From: Legionellales bacterium
GTDB taxonomy: Bacteria; Pseudomonadota; Gammaproteobacteria; Comchoanobacterales; Comchoanobacteraceae
Assembly: GCA_002722995.1 (NCBI GenBank)
Contig: PBNF01000028.1
Location: 1-64,000 of the forward strand
Reading direction: 5' to 3'
DNA length: 64,000 nucleotides
Shown: positions 1-7,085 of the stretch, piece by piece
Numbering within the stretch: the first letter of the stretch is position 1
How the letters are laid out: each line of letters opens with the position of its first letter
Made by a program: the position numbers and the translations under genes
The notes under the pieces: model-generated
Databases searched by the model: none
What the model was told of the DNA's origin: nothing
What the model saw: the letters and a program-made list of their open reading frames with translations, nothing else

Positions 1-1
1 T

Positions 2-454
2 CCATCAGAACCTGTTACGTATGCTGTAATGAATTCTGCCTCAATACCTTTTGCTTTTCAAACAGGGAAAGGAGTTGAGGGGGAGGAAAGGTTTGATGGG
101 GGATTTAAATTCTTAAATCCGACAATGATGCAATCCATGCCTCCTGAGCCTCAATCTTCGCCACCAGCTTCGCGTCCATCTTCACCTTTAGATGCAGCAA
201 AAGATACCGGACTTCCTCAAGCAGTTCTTGCAGCATCACTAAGAAGGTCTCTGCTAGAACAAGGTTCACAACCTCCATCTGCGCCTCAATCTTCGCCACT
301 AGCTTCGCGTCCATCTTCACCTTCAGATGCAGAAAAAGATACCGGATTTCCTCAAGCAGTTCCTGCAGCATCACTAAGAGGGTCTCTGGTAGAACAAGAT
401 TCACAACCTCCATCTGAGCCTCAATCTTCGCCACCAGCTTCGCGTCCAGCTTAA
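2..454 (+). CDS. C-terminal part of a patatin-like phospholipase paralogue, cut by the window edge and ending early in a repeat
   Basis: The reading frame is open from base 2, so the gene starts before the window. The first visible residues (VMNSASIPFAF, then EERFDGGF) align with VMDSACIPFFA and EERYDGGF of the complete patatin-like gene at 684-2354. The Asp of DGGF is the expected second member of the patatin Ser-Asp dyad; the GxSxG part lies outside the window. After the catalytic end the protein turns into a Ser/Pro-rich tail of about 2.2 copies of a 45-residue repeat. Translation stops at 452-454, where the third copy has TAA in place of the TCA serine codon of the first two. The same frame then stays open for 30 codons to a TAA at 545-547, so the stop looks like a recent truncation of a longer tail. 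The two patatin genes are probably a tandem duplication. Whether the product is still functional cannot be judged from this fragment. Confidence 0.7.
   Translation, partial: PSEPVTYAVMNSASIPFAFQTGKGVEGEERFDGGFKFLNPTMMQSMPPEPQSSPPASRPSSPLDAAKDTGLPQAVLAASLRRSLLEQGSQPPSAPQSSPLASRPSSPSDAEKDTGFPQAVPAASLRGSLVEQDSQPPSEPQSSPPASRPA
149..454 (+). repeat. 135-bp tandem repeat inside the patatin paralogue tail
   Basis: Copies begin with CCTCAATCTTCG at 149, 284 and 419, giving an exact 135-bp (45-codon) period. The first two copies are nearly identical; the third is complete only for about 35 bases before it diverges and carries the stop codon. Each unit encodes PQSSP...ASRPSSP, a DAxKDTG stretch, and an Ala/Leu-rich stretch ending SLxEQ. 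Being a multiple of three, the repeat can expand or shrink without changing frame. Confidence 0.9.
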
Positions 455-626
455 CCTTCAGATGCAACAGTGGCGAACAGGAGCTCTAATTTGATGGGTG
501 ATGAGACAGAACCCACGAGTGGATCAACCCCAAAAAAATCAAAATAATCCTAAAATATCAAAACAGAACGACCCAAAGCATCTCAATAAGGCTTTAAAAA
601 CAAACTTAATTCAAAGCCTTAATATT

Positions 627-655
627 TTAATAATAAATTATTGATATTATATAAT
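627..655 (+). promoter_or_regulatory. Probable sigma70 promoter of the IQ-motif patatin gene, with CTTAAT-type half-sites upstream
   Basis: A perfect TATAAT lies at 650-655, with TTAATA at 627-632 as a weak -35 (spacer 17). Directly upstream are CTTAATATT at 618-626 and CTTAAT at 605-610. CTTAATATT resembles the PmrA element described for Legionella and Coxiella effector genes. The half-sites are 13 bp apart start to start rather than the usual 11, so PmrA control is only a suggestion in such AT-rich DNA. Confidence 0.45.
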
Positions 656-683
656 AATCATTATCTAAAAAAGACAATCAAAA

Positions 684-2354
684 ATGTTAAATTATCCTGA
701 AAATTCAAAGTTTTTAATATTCATCACAGGTCAAGCAGATGATGCTATGCAGCTTGTCAAAAATGCCTTAGAGAGCGCCTTAAACACTCAAGAAGATATT
801 GACTCTTTCTTTTCTAAGGAGGAGGGATCACTCAGCAAACAAATCTATGATGCAATCACTGGATCATCAATCAATAAGATGCTTATTGGTCTATCAAGAT
901 TAGAATTCGATGTTTATGAATTTGCACAGGCGCAAATTGACAATGCAAAAAGATTAGTTGAATACCTGAAAGATCACCCAGAACAAGCTGTTTTCTTGGA
1001 TTCATCCAATCTTGGATCCATCGATTTGATCGCTTCTCAAGGACATATTTCTGATATGATTGAGATGGGACAGCTTGCTGCATTGCAAGATATTGTTGCA
1101 TCTACAGATAGGGAAGAAGCACCTGCTGATCTAACTCAAGTAGATGCAGATAGACCTATCTGGGTTTTGGGTTCCGGAGGTAGTAAAGGTGCACTTCAAG
1201 CCGGATGGCTCAAAATAATGAAAGATCGTGTTGAAAGAGGTGAGGCACTCAATCCATCAGAGATTCATGGGTGCTCAACAGGTGCTTTAAATGGTGCTTT
1301 ATTTTCAGCAAACGTTCATCCCGATGAGACAATTGAATTATTGAAAAGCAATGCATTAAATTTATTATCTTCAACAAACCCAGAAGGAAATAGAGCTATT
1401 TTTACAACGAAAATACAAGGATTAATTAATGCTTCTATTTTAATGTATCTAAATCCTGATTACAGGGATCGGGAAACATTAATTCAAGCTATTTTAAACG
1501 ATCAGATCAATTCAGAATCAATGGATATGGGAGTCACAGGAACAATTTGCGCCATGCCCTGGGGTGGAATAGAAGCCCTTCAAACACATTCAGCGTCTCA
1601 GTCTACGGGATTAGATCAATTAAGGGCTATGAGTTTAGATGCACAAGATGTAAGGGCGCTTGCTTCGATATTATGCCATAAAATGCCTTGCGTGACTTTT
1701 TCAGAGCTTCAAAGCCTTCAGCATGAATCTCCCGACTCATTCTCAAAATTTGCAACGATCGCAGTGGATCCTCAAGGTCAAAATATAATCTATAGTGCCG
1801 AGACCACACCTCATGAATCTATTGCGGATGCTGTAATGGATTCTGCTTGTATTCCTTTTTTTGCACAACCTAGATCCCCTGAGAAAAGCGTTGATGCACT
1901 TAAGTATCATACTTTACAAATGGATTTTATGGATTACAGTTGGGTTGTTGCTCAACCAGTTCAACCTCAAAAAAATGAAGAGCGCTATGACGGAGGATTC
2001 CAAGAACCCATGCCTATTGCCATTAGGGAAATGCAGCTTTCAAATGCAGCTGCAGCTACTAAAATCCAATCATTTTTCAGAAGATTTCAAGAAAGAATGA
2101 GGAGCTATTCTAGGGAAAGTGATGCAGCTTCTTCACCAAGCTCTCCTGTTCTAGATGAGCCTAGATTGATGAGGGCTTCAGTAGCAGCAACACCAGATAT
2201 TAAACCCATCCCTATGGCATCAAGTGATCTAAATGCAGCGACTACAATTCAATCATGCTTCAGAGGTTTTTTAGCTAGAAAAGAAGCCACCTGGGTATTA
2301 GTGGATCCAGAATCAGCAGTTGATCCACCATCAGTAGTGGCTCATAGCGCATGA
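684..2354 (+). CDS. Patatin-like phospholipase with two C-terminal IQ (calmodulin-binding type) motifs
   Basis: A 556-residue protein with a recognisable patatin fold. The glycine-rich oxyanion segment GSGGSKG is at residues 163-169, the nucleophile motif GCSTG is at 196-200 (Ser198), and DGG is at 436-438 (Asp436). Patatin-like enzymes hydrolyse acyl esters of phospholipids, and Legionella and Pseudomonas relatives (VipD, ExoU) are secreted and activated by host proteins. After the catalytic domain come two perfect IQ motifs: IQSFFRRFQER at 461-471 and IQSCFRGFLAR at 522-532, both fitting IQxxxR(G/R)xxxR, each preceded by an Ala/Thr-rich helix start. IQ motifs are typical of eukaryotic calmodulin-binding proteins. 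The N-terminal 150 residues are helical and unrecognised. No signal peptide is seen. It follows the paralogue at 2-454 and faces the gene at 2399-4048. Role as a calmodulin-regulated secreted lipase is inference. Confidence 0.85.
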   Translation: MLNYPENSKFLIFITGQADDAMQLVKNALESALNTQEDIDSFFSKEEGSLSKQIYDAITGSSINKMLIGLSRLEFDVYEFAQAQIDNAKRLVEYLKDHPEQAVFLDSSNLGSIDLIASQGHISDMIEMGQLAALQDIVASTDREEAPADLTQVDADRPIWVLGSGGSKGALQAGWLKIMKDRVERGEALNPSEIHGCSTGALNGALFSANVHPDETIELLKSNALNLLSSTNPEGNRAIFTTKIQGLINASILMYLNPDYRDRETLIQAILNDQINSESMDMGVTGTICAMPWGGIEALQTHSASQSTGLDQLRAMSLDAQDVRALASILCHKMPCVTFSELQSLQHESPDSFSKFATIAVDPQGQNIIYSAETTPHESIADAVMDSACIPFFAQPRSPEKSVDALKYHTLQMDFMDYSWVVAQPVQPQKNEERYDGGFQEPMPIAIREMQLSNAAAATKIQSFFRRFQERMRSYSRESDAASSPSSPVLDEPRLMRASVAATPDIKPIPMASSDLNAATTIQSCFRGFLARKEATWVLVDPESAVDPPSVVAHSA

Positions 2355-2385
2355 TAGTTCCGGTAAATACCCTTACCGGAACTAT
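2354..2385. terminator. Strong hairpin between convergent genes
   Basis: A 13-bp perfect stem (2354-2366 with 2373-2385, core AGTTCCGGTAA / TTACCGGAACT) with a six-base loop starts at the last base of the patatin gene and ends 13 bases before the stop of the opposing gene. There is no clear T-run on either side, so it may act as a bidirectional stop or as 3'-end protection. Confidence 0.6.
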
Positions 2386-2398
2386 ATAGGGCGCTCAA

Positions 2399-4048
2399 TT
2401 AACGCATTTTTTTCCCTTCAGATGATGGTTCTGTTTGACGTGCAGCCAACGTTGAACAATCATTTTGTTGTGGTTGAGATCCAAGTAAAGATTTACTCAA
2501 ATCATTGCTTTTTTTAGGATCATGCCTCCCTTCAGCAATTTTTATTTGAGAGTTTATTGTTTTTGAGCCCGAGATATGGCACATCACTCCAATTAAAAGC
2601 CCAACACTTAACAACACACTTGATACAATCATAACAAGCGGCGTCACTGCACTTGTGAAGTAAGCCGCCCCCACAAAACTTGCCATACCTAAACATAAAG
2701 ATACACCGATACGATTTCTTAAAATAATCATTCTCAGTGCTTTCGAATCTGGAATAAAGGTCTCTTGAACTAAACAATGCACGCCTGCATGTCCCAATAT
2801 AAATTGAATATCTCGAGTTGATCTGGAGCGTTCATTTGGATCACGGACCATATTCTCTTTAACCCTATCAAGGTTCCATTTTAAATCCTTGTGACCGTGA
2901 TTTGCATTGAAAGCTCCTTCAAAACCTGAAGTTATTTGTTCTTGAGATAATAATCTTTTATGCACTTGTTCTTGAGATAATAATCCTTTATGCATGGGAA
3001 AGTGGTGCAATACATCATTTTCTGGCGAATGAGCTCCTGTATGAATAGCCGATGCATGTTCATAATCAAAACCATAATCAACCAGTTTTTTATGAACAGC
3101 CTGAGAGAAACTTTTATTATAAAAACGGCTATCTGGATCTAGGGTTTTAGGCGTGATGACTCGACAGCCTGTTTTTTCTTGCAATTTTGAAATGACGTCA
3201 TCTGAGACTTGATCTGTTACAAGACAAATCTCTCCTGTTTTAGGGTTTACTATAGACTGAATATTTAAAACTTGATCCTCGAAGTTCAATCTAACTGAAT
3301 GACGATTTCCAAGATACAAATCAATTAATCGATCTCCAAAATGACTTCTAAGTTTTTCTTGTGAGTCATGATCTAACAAGTTAAGATTTGAAATCACACA
3401 TCGCCCATCGGGCAATACACTCATAAAGCAATCCAAATGATATAAAACCCGTGTTTTAATATCTTTTTTACCAAGGTCACTCAATCCAAATCCACATAAA
3501 TTTAAATTTAAATTAACCACCTTTAAACCCAATGGTTTGACCTGATCACTCAACCCTCCTTCAAATTCAAGATTTTTACTATAAAATCCACCGGGAGTTG
3601 AGGGCATATGAAAGAGTGTACCCCCATCAATAAATACGTTCCCCCCTTCAAAATAAGACCGACCCATGAGATTTAAGCTTGGTACTGCTTTCGATGCCTC
3701 ATCTTGCCCCTGTCCCGTTCCAGCTGTTGTTGATCCTGATTGGGCTTTGCTTAAAATCGATTGAGACTGCTCCTGATATCGTTTTGGCGTCAAAAAATGA
3801 CTTTGGCCATCAGCGCTTTCAAATAATATAGCGCGATCTCTCAAGTAAGAATTATTCATCTGCGTATTTATATCCGAGTCCAATGCTGCTTCTTTAGGAA
3901 AATCAACCCAACTGACTTCAGCCCCCAATACTTCAAAACAAGCCCGTAAAATGGCATAGCCATATTGATCCATGATCTGATGATCATAGTTATACTCTGT
4001 ATAATTCCAATTCAGCGCTCTCATGTGTATGCATTGTTTTTTCATCAT
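2399..4048 (-). CDS. Amidinotransferase/arginine-deiminase-fold protein with a C-terminal membrane hairpin
   Basis: A 549-residue protein. Four short motifs occur in the order known for guanidino-group modifying enzymes (amidinotransferase, arginine deiminase, DDAH, agmatine deiminase): LRD near residue 70, FEGGN at 133-137, YHLD at 203-206 and GVHC at 422-425. His204 and Cys425 would be the catalytic His and nucleophilic Cys, with acidic residues of EGGN/RD binding the guanidinium. Between HLD and GVHC is a long region carrying a duplicated decapeptide (HKGLLSQEQV/HKRLLSQEQI). Residues about 445-492 form two hydrophobic segments, followed by a polar tail. Family members are normally soluble and shorter (about 300-420 residues), so the hairpin and insertions are unusual. 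The substrate is unknown; arginine or a protein-bound arginine are possibilities. Start: ATG ATG preceded by AGG. Family assignment is from motifs only. Confidence 0.6.
   Translation of the reverse strand: MMKKQCIHMRALNWNYTEYNYDHQIMDQYGYAILRACFEVLGAEVSWVDFPKEAALDSDINTQMNNSYLRDRAILFESADGQSHFLTPKRYQEQSQSILSKAQSGSTTAGTGQGQDEASKAVPSLNLMGRSYFEGGNVFIDGGTLFHMPSTPGGFYSKNLEFEGGLSDQVKPLGLKVVNLNLNLCGFGLSDLGKKDIKTRVLYHLDCFMSVLPDGRCVISNLNLLDHDSQEKLRSHFGDRLIDLYLGNRHSVRLNFEDQVLNIQSIVNPKTGEICLVTDQVSDDVISKLQEKTGCRVITPKTLDPDSRFYNKSFSQAVHKKLVDYGFDYEHASAIHTGAHSPENDVLHHFPMHKGLLSQEQVHKRLLSQEQITSGFEGAFNANHGHKDLKWNLDRVKENMVRDPNERSRSTRDIQFILGHAGVHCLVQETFIPDSKALRMIILRNRIGVSLCLGMASFVGAAYFTSAVTPLVMIVSSVLLSVGLLIGVMCHISGSKTINSQIKIAEGRHDPKKSNDLSKSLLGSQPQQNDCSTLAARQTEPSSEGKKMR
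2936..2995 (-). repeat. Tandem duplication of 30 bp in the amidinotransferase-fold gene
   Basis: Two adjacent 30-base copies (2936-2965 and 2966-2995) differ at only two bases and encode HKRLLSQEQI and HKGLLSQEQV. The duplication is in frame and lies in a presumably flexible loop. Confidence 0.9.
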
Positions 4049-4315
4049 CTAAACCTTTATTAAAATTATCATTTCTTTAATTATAATCGATGCTTTAAGA
4101 ACCATGCTCAAAAATTCATAAAATTAATTAGACAATATGAGTGTGATTTTTAAAATGAACTCTAGCTCATTGCAGAGTATTGCCATATTAATAAAATATT
4201 AAATGAATCGCTTTGAATGCTTTTATCTCAGACAAGTCTATTGAACCTAAATATCAATCATGTGTAATATCATTACATCAACAAAAGACTTAATCGCAAT
4301 GCCGGGGAAATCACG

Positions 4316-5308
4316 ATGTTATCACCCTTAACGCTAAGAGATATCACCTTCAACAGCGGCGTCATTCAAGGCCCCCTAGCTGGCTACTCTTGCGCCCCAT
4401 TTCGTCGGTTAATCTGGCAACACTCCCAACCTGCTTTTTGTTACACTGAGATGCTTCCAGCACGTCAAATATGCATTGAAAATGGAAATATTAATCGTTA
4501 TACATTCAAACACCCAGATGAAGGTCCACTGTGCTACCAACTCTCAGGCTGCTCACCTGAATACTTAGCTCAAGCCACACAAATTGTTGATGCAATGGGA
4601 GCTGATTGCATCGATTTAAATGCAGGATGCCCCAAGCCAAAGATTAGAAAAAAAGGCCATGGATCTGCTCTCTTGGCTCACCCAGATCAATTGTACCAAT
4701 GCTTGATCGCGATGAGGCGAGCCACTGAAAAACCACTATTGCTTAAAATTCGAGTTGACGGCAACAGCGCAGAACGCAATAATAGTAAAGTTGCACAAGC
4801 CGCCTTAAAAGCAGGCATTGATGGGCTGGTGATTCATGGGCGGCACTGGCTTGAAGATGACTCAACCCCTTGCTCATACCATCAGGCTCAATTTTTTCAC
4901 GAAGCCCTTCCAAATATCCCAATTATTTGGAATGGGGATATTTCAACCCCTCAATCCATCAAACACATTACCGAGGCTACAGGATGTAAGCATGTGATGG
5001 TGGCTCGAGGCAGCATGGGTCGCCCTGATTGGATTCATAGCCTCATGCACCCTTCAGTCGACCCTGCTTCTTCCTCACTGGCACGCAGTGCACAATGGTT
5101 GAAACAGCATCTAGATGATTTGTCGACCCTTGAACCTGCTGGCCGTGTTTATTATCAATCACGATCGATTGTTCATTATTATGCAAAACACCTTCCTCTT
5201 TCAGAAGGCATTTACTTAAAACAACTGATCAATCAAGCCGACACCCTAATCAAAATAATAAATAACTTAAACAATCTTATTCAAGACCTTGATAAACAAC
5301 AACTATAA
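4316..5308 (+). CDS. tRNA-dihydrouridine synthase family protein (subgroup unclear)
   Basis: A 330-residue flavin-dependent Dus enzyme, which reduces specific uridines in tRNA to dihydrouridine. The TIM-barrel motifs are visible: a GPLAGYS start in place of the usual APMAGV, DLNAGCPKPK with the catalytic Cys, LLKIRVD, VIHGRHW, IIWNGDI and VMVARGSMGRP for FMN phosphate binding. It differs from the clear DusA at 47249-48244 and from my memory of E. coli DusC; it is closest in layout to DusB-like proteins but lacks the usual opening. The start is supported by GGGGAAA upstream of the ATG. It stands alone, with 267 bp upstream and 130 bp downstream. A full-length search would be needed to set the subgroup. 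Confidence 0.85.
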   Translation: MLSPLTLRDITFNSGVIQGPLAGYSCAPFRRLIWQHSQPAFCYTEMLPARQICIENGNINRYTFKHPDEGPLCYQLSGCSPEYLAQATQIVDAMGADCIDLNAGCPKPKIRKKGHGSALLAHPDQLYQCLIAMRRATEKPLLLKIRVDGNSAERNNSKVAQAALKAGIDGLVIHGRHWLEDDSTPCSYHQAQFFHEALPNIPIIWNGDISTPQSIKHITEATGCKHVMVARGSMGRPDWIHSLMHPSVDPASSSLARSAQWLKQHLDDLSTLEPAGRVYYQSRSIVHYYAKHLPLSEGIYLKQLINQADTLIKIINNLNNLIQDLDKQQL

Positions 5309-5438
5309 AAGTCAAATCGATCAGCTGAACGATAACGCATCTCCTTCGACAGACCCGGACATGATTCACACTATTGAATTTAAACAATAGCCCCGATAAT
5401 ATTATTAAGAGCAATAGCAACACTGAAAGGATACAATC

Positions 5439-5816
5439 ATGCCCAAGAAGAAACGAGGGAAAAAAAGCAACAACACGAACAAAACCAATCAACCTACAAA
5501 ATTAACCCCTCCAGCCCAAGCACAAGAAAAAGCTCAACAAGAAAGCGTTCCATTAGACTGTAAACCAGATAGCGCGCAATCAAAACCAACTCCCCTACCA
5601 AGCGCAGTAATCGCTAAACCATCTCCATCAAAACAAACCGGAAAAAACGATGAAACAGATTGGGTCGAGATTTCAGAGCAAGATGGAGACACTCCTTCTG
5701 ATGATGGAGAGACGCCTTCTGGTGATTGGGTCTTACTGAAAGTGACTCAAATATCGGAAAACTCACAGCCATCAGGAATCACCCCTATTCCTGAGCGAAC
5801 ACATAACATCGCATGA
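5439..5816 (+). CDS. Small disordered protein with a basic N-terminus and two acidic WxxL-type motifs
   Basis: A 125-residue, low-complexity protein I do not recognise. The N-terminus is MPKKKRGKK, close to the SV40-type nuclear localisation signal, followed by a Lys/Gln/Pro/Ser-rich stretch. Two motifs of the form acidic-Trp-x-x-hydrophobic occur late: DETDWVEI (Trp75) and GDWVLL (Trp97). These look like LC3-interacting regions of eukaryotic autophagy proteins. AAAGGA precedes the ATG at a suitable distance, which supports translation. The last 70 bases overlap the convergent yciO gene. An effector role is speculative; it could also be a fast-evolving bacterial protein of unrelated function. 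Confidence 0.55.
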   Translation: MPKKKRGKKSNNTNKTNQPTKLTPPAQAQEKAQQESVPLDCKPDSAQSKPTPLPSAVIAKPSPSKQTGKNDETDWVEISEQDGDTPSDDGETPSGDWVLLKVTQISENSQPSGITPIPERTHNIA

Positions 5817-6376
5817 TCTTCAGTACAGTCAATCACACTGGATGGCTGAGTTAAAACTGGGCGGGTTTCAAGCACATAATCGACCCTGGGGTACAAACGC
5901 ACGATATCAGATGCAGCATACGGCATATCCAACCGGGCCTCTTCCCCTATTGCACTCACACTTAACATGGCCCCATCATACAGCGCCAACATTGCTTGGG
6001 TTAGACGGTCATCTGGAATACGGACCCCTACAGCTTGTCGCTTTTGATGTGCAATTGATTTAGAAATTGATTTCAGCGCAGGCAATATAAATATCGTAAC
6101 AGAGCAACCATGTGACTTTAAAGTACGAAAAATCGGCGTACTGATTCTTACAAAAGCACTCGCAGTCTTAAGATCTTGGCACACCACAGTAAAATAATGA
6201 GATTTTGAAAGTGAGCGCATCGTTTGTATCGACTGAATGGCTTTAAAATCGTTCAAGTGACAACCTAAAGCATAACCCGCAGGCGTTGGGTAAGCCACAA
6301 CACACCCCTTCTGCTCCAGGGGACTTAATGCACGCATGTGAGGATGGTCTGCATGCGTTTGAATCACTATTGCCAT
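5747..6376 (-). CDS. yciO: YciO, Sua5/YrdC-fold protein
   Basis: A 209-residue protein of the Sua5/YciO/YrdC family, whose TsaC/Sua5 members make threonylcarbamoyl-AMP for the t6A modification of tRNA. It matches the YciO branch: YPTPAGYALGC near residue 30, the FTVVCQDL segment, GVRIPDD, and the late VIDCTED stretch all align with E. coli YciO. YciO has weaker or uncertain threonylcarbamoyl-adenylate activity, so its exact role is open. I chose the ATG at 6376, since GGAG lies five bases upstream; a TTG one codon earlier is less likely. The 3' end overlaps the convergent small gene at 5439-5816 by 70 bp. The divergent neighbour is yciB. Confidence 0.85.
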   Translation of the reverse strand: MAIVIQTHADHPHMRALSPLEQKGCVVAYPTPAGYALGCHLNDFKAIQSIQTMRSLSKSHYFTVVCQDLKTASAFVRISTPIFRTLKSHGCSVTIFILPALKSISKSIAHQKRQAVGVRIPDDRLTQAMLALYDGAMLSVSAIGEEARLDMPYAASDIVRLYPRVDYVLETRPVLTQPSSVIDCTEDHAMLCVRSGIGVIPDGCEFSDI

Positions 6377-6461
6377 CAATGCTCCTTATCGAACGCACAT
6401 ATTATACGTGCATTTTGAAATCAAAAATGTTATACTATCACAACTTTTGAAGGAGCTTTCA

Positions 6462-7007
6462 ATGCAAAATTTACTGGTTGATTTTCTCCCCATTGCTTTA
6501 TTTTTCATCACTTATAAATTGTATGGCTTATATACCGCAACAGCTATTTGTATCGCAGCTTCAGTGACTCAGATTGCATACACCTTTTTCAAAAAAAGAA
6601 CCTTTGAACCCGTTCAATTAATTGCTCTAGCCTCCATTTTGGTATTAGGCGGTGCAACTTTATGGCTTAAAAATGAGCTCTTCATTAAATGGAAACCGAC
6701 TGTTGTGTATTGGATTTTTTCAATATTATTTTATTTTAGCCAAATTTGGTTTAAAACCCCACTGATTAAAAAAATTCTACAAGGCCATGCCCATATGGAG
6801 CTCATCTGTTGGAATCGACTCAATCAATACTGTGGTTTATTTTTCGCCTTCATGGGTGCACTTAATCTTTGGATTGCTTACCACTTTGATACCAATACCT
6901 GGGTTAATTTCAAGCTCTTCGGAACCCTGGCATTAACATTAGCCTTTTCTATGGTATTGGCTCATTATGTCGCCCGCTATTCAATTTCTCAAACTTTAAG
7001 CGAATAA
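6462..7007 (+). CDS. yciB: YciB/IspZ inner-membrane septation protein
   Basis: A 181-residue protein with about five or six membrane spans, typical in length for YciB (septation protein A). It opens MQNLLVDFLPIALFF, and contains the WKPTVVYW loop and the RLNQYCGLFFAFMG segment that align with the family. YciB helps maintain the inner membrane and cell-wall synthesis at the division site. The start was set at 6462 because AAGGAG is six bases upstream; an in-frame ATG at 6408 would add an unneeded 18 residues. It is divergent from yciO. Confidence 0.9.
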   Translation: MQNLLVDFLPIALFFITYKLYGLYTATAICIAASVTQIAYTFFKKRTFEPVQLIALASILVLGGATLWLKNELFIKWKPTVVYWIFSILFYFSQIWFKTPLIKKILQGHAHMELICWNRLNQYCGLFFAFMGALNLWIAYHFDTNTWVNFKLFGTLALTLAFSMVLAHYVARYSISQTLSE

Positions 7008-7085
7008 AAGCCTTTCGCTCAATCCCCCTAAAAATTGACGGCTTCAAAGCTTTCAATCGCTTGATTTCGAGCTCACTCAAGCAAT

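Noticed and set aside
105-467. Open frame on the minus strand opposite the patatin paralogue tail
   Set aside because: It only mirrors the 135-bp repeat of the plus-strand gene; repeats with a period that is a multiple of three keep all frames open. No ribosome site or family match.
647-665. Fur-box-like sequence upstream of the IQ-patatin gene
   Set aside because: It matches 14 of 19 positions, but all matches are A/T-rich and the mismatches fall in one half; in this composition that is expected by chance, and it overlaps the -10 element.
4316-5308. Naming the first Dus gene dusB or dusC
   Set aside because: The opening motif and several loops differ from both, so only the family is claimed.
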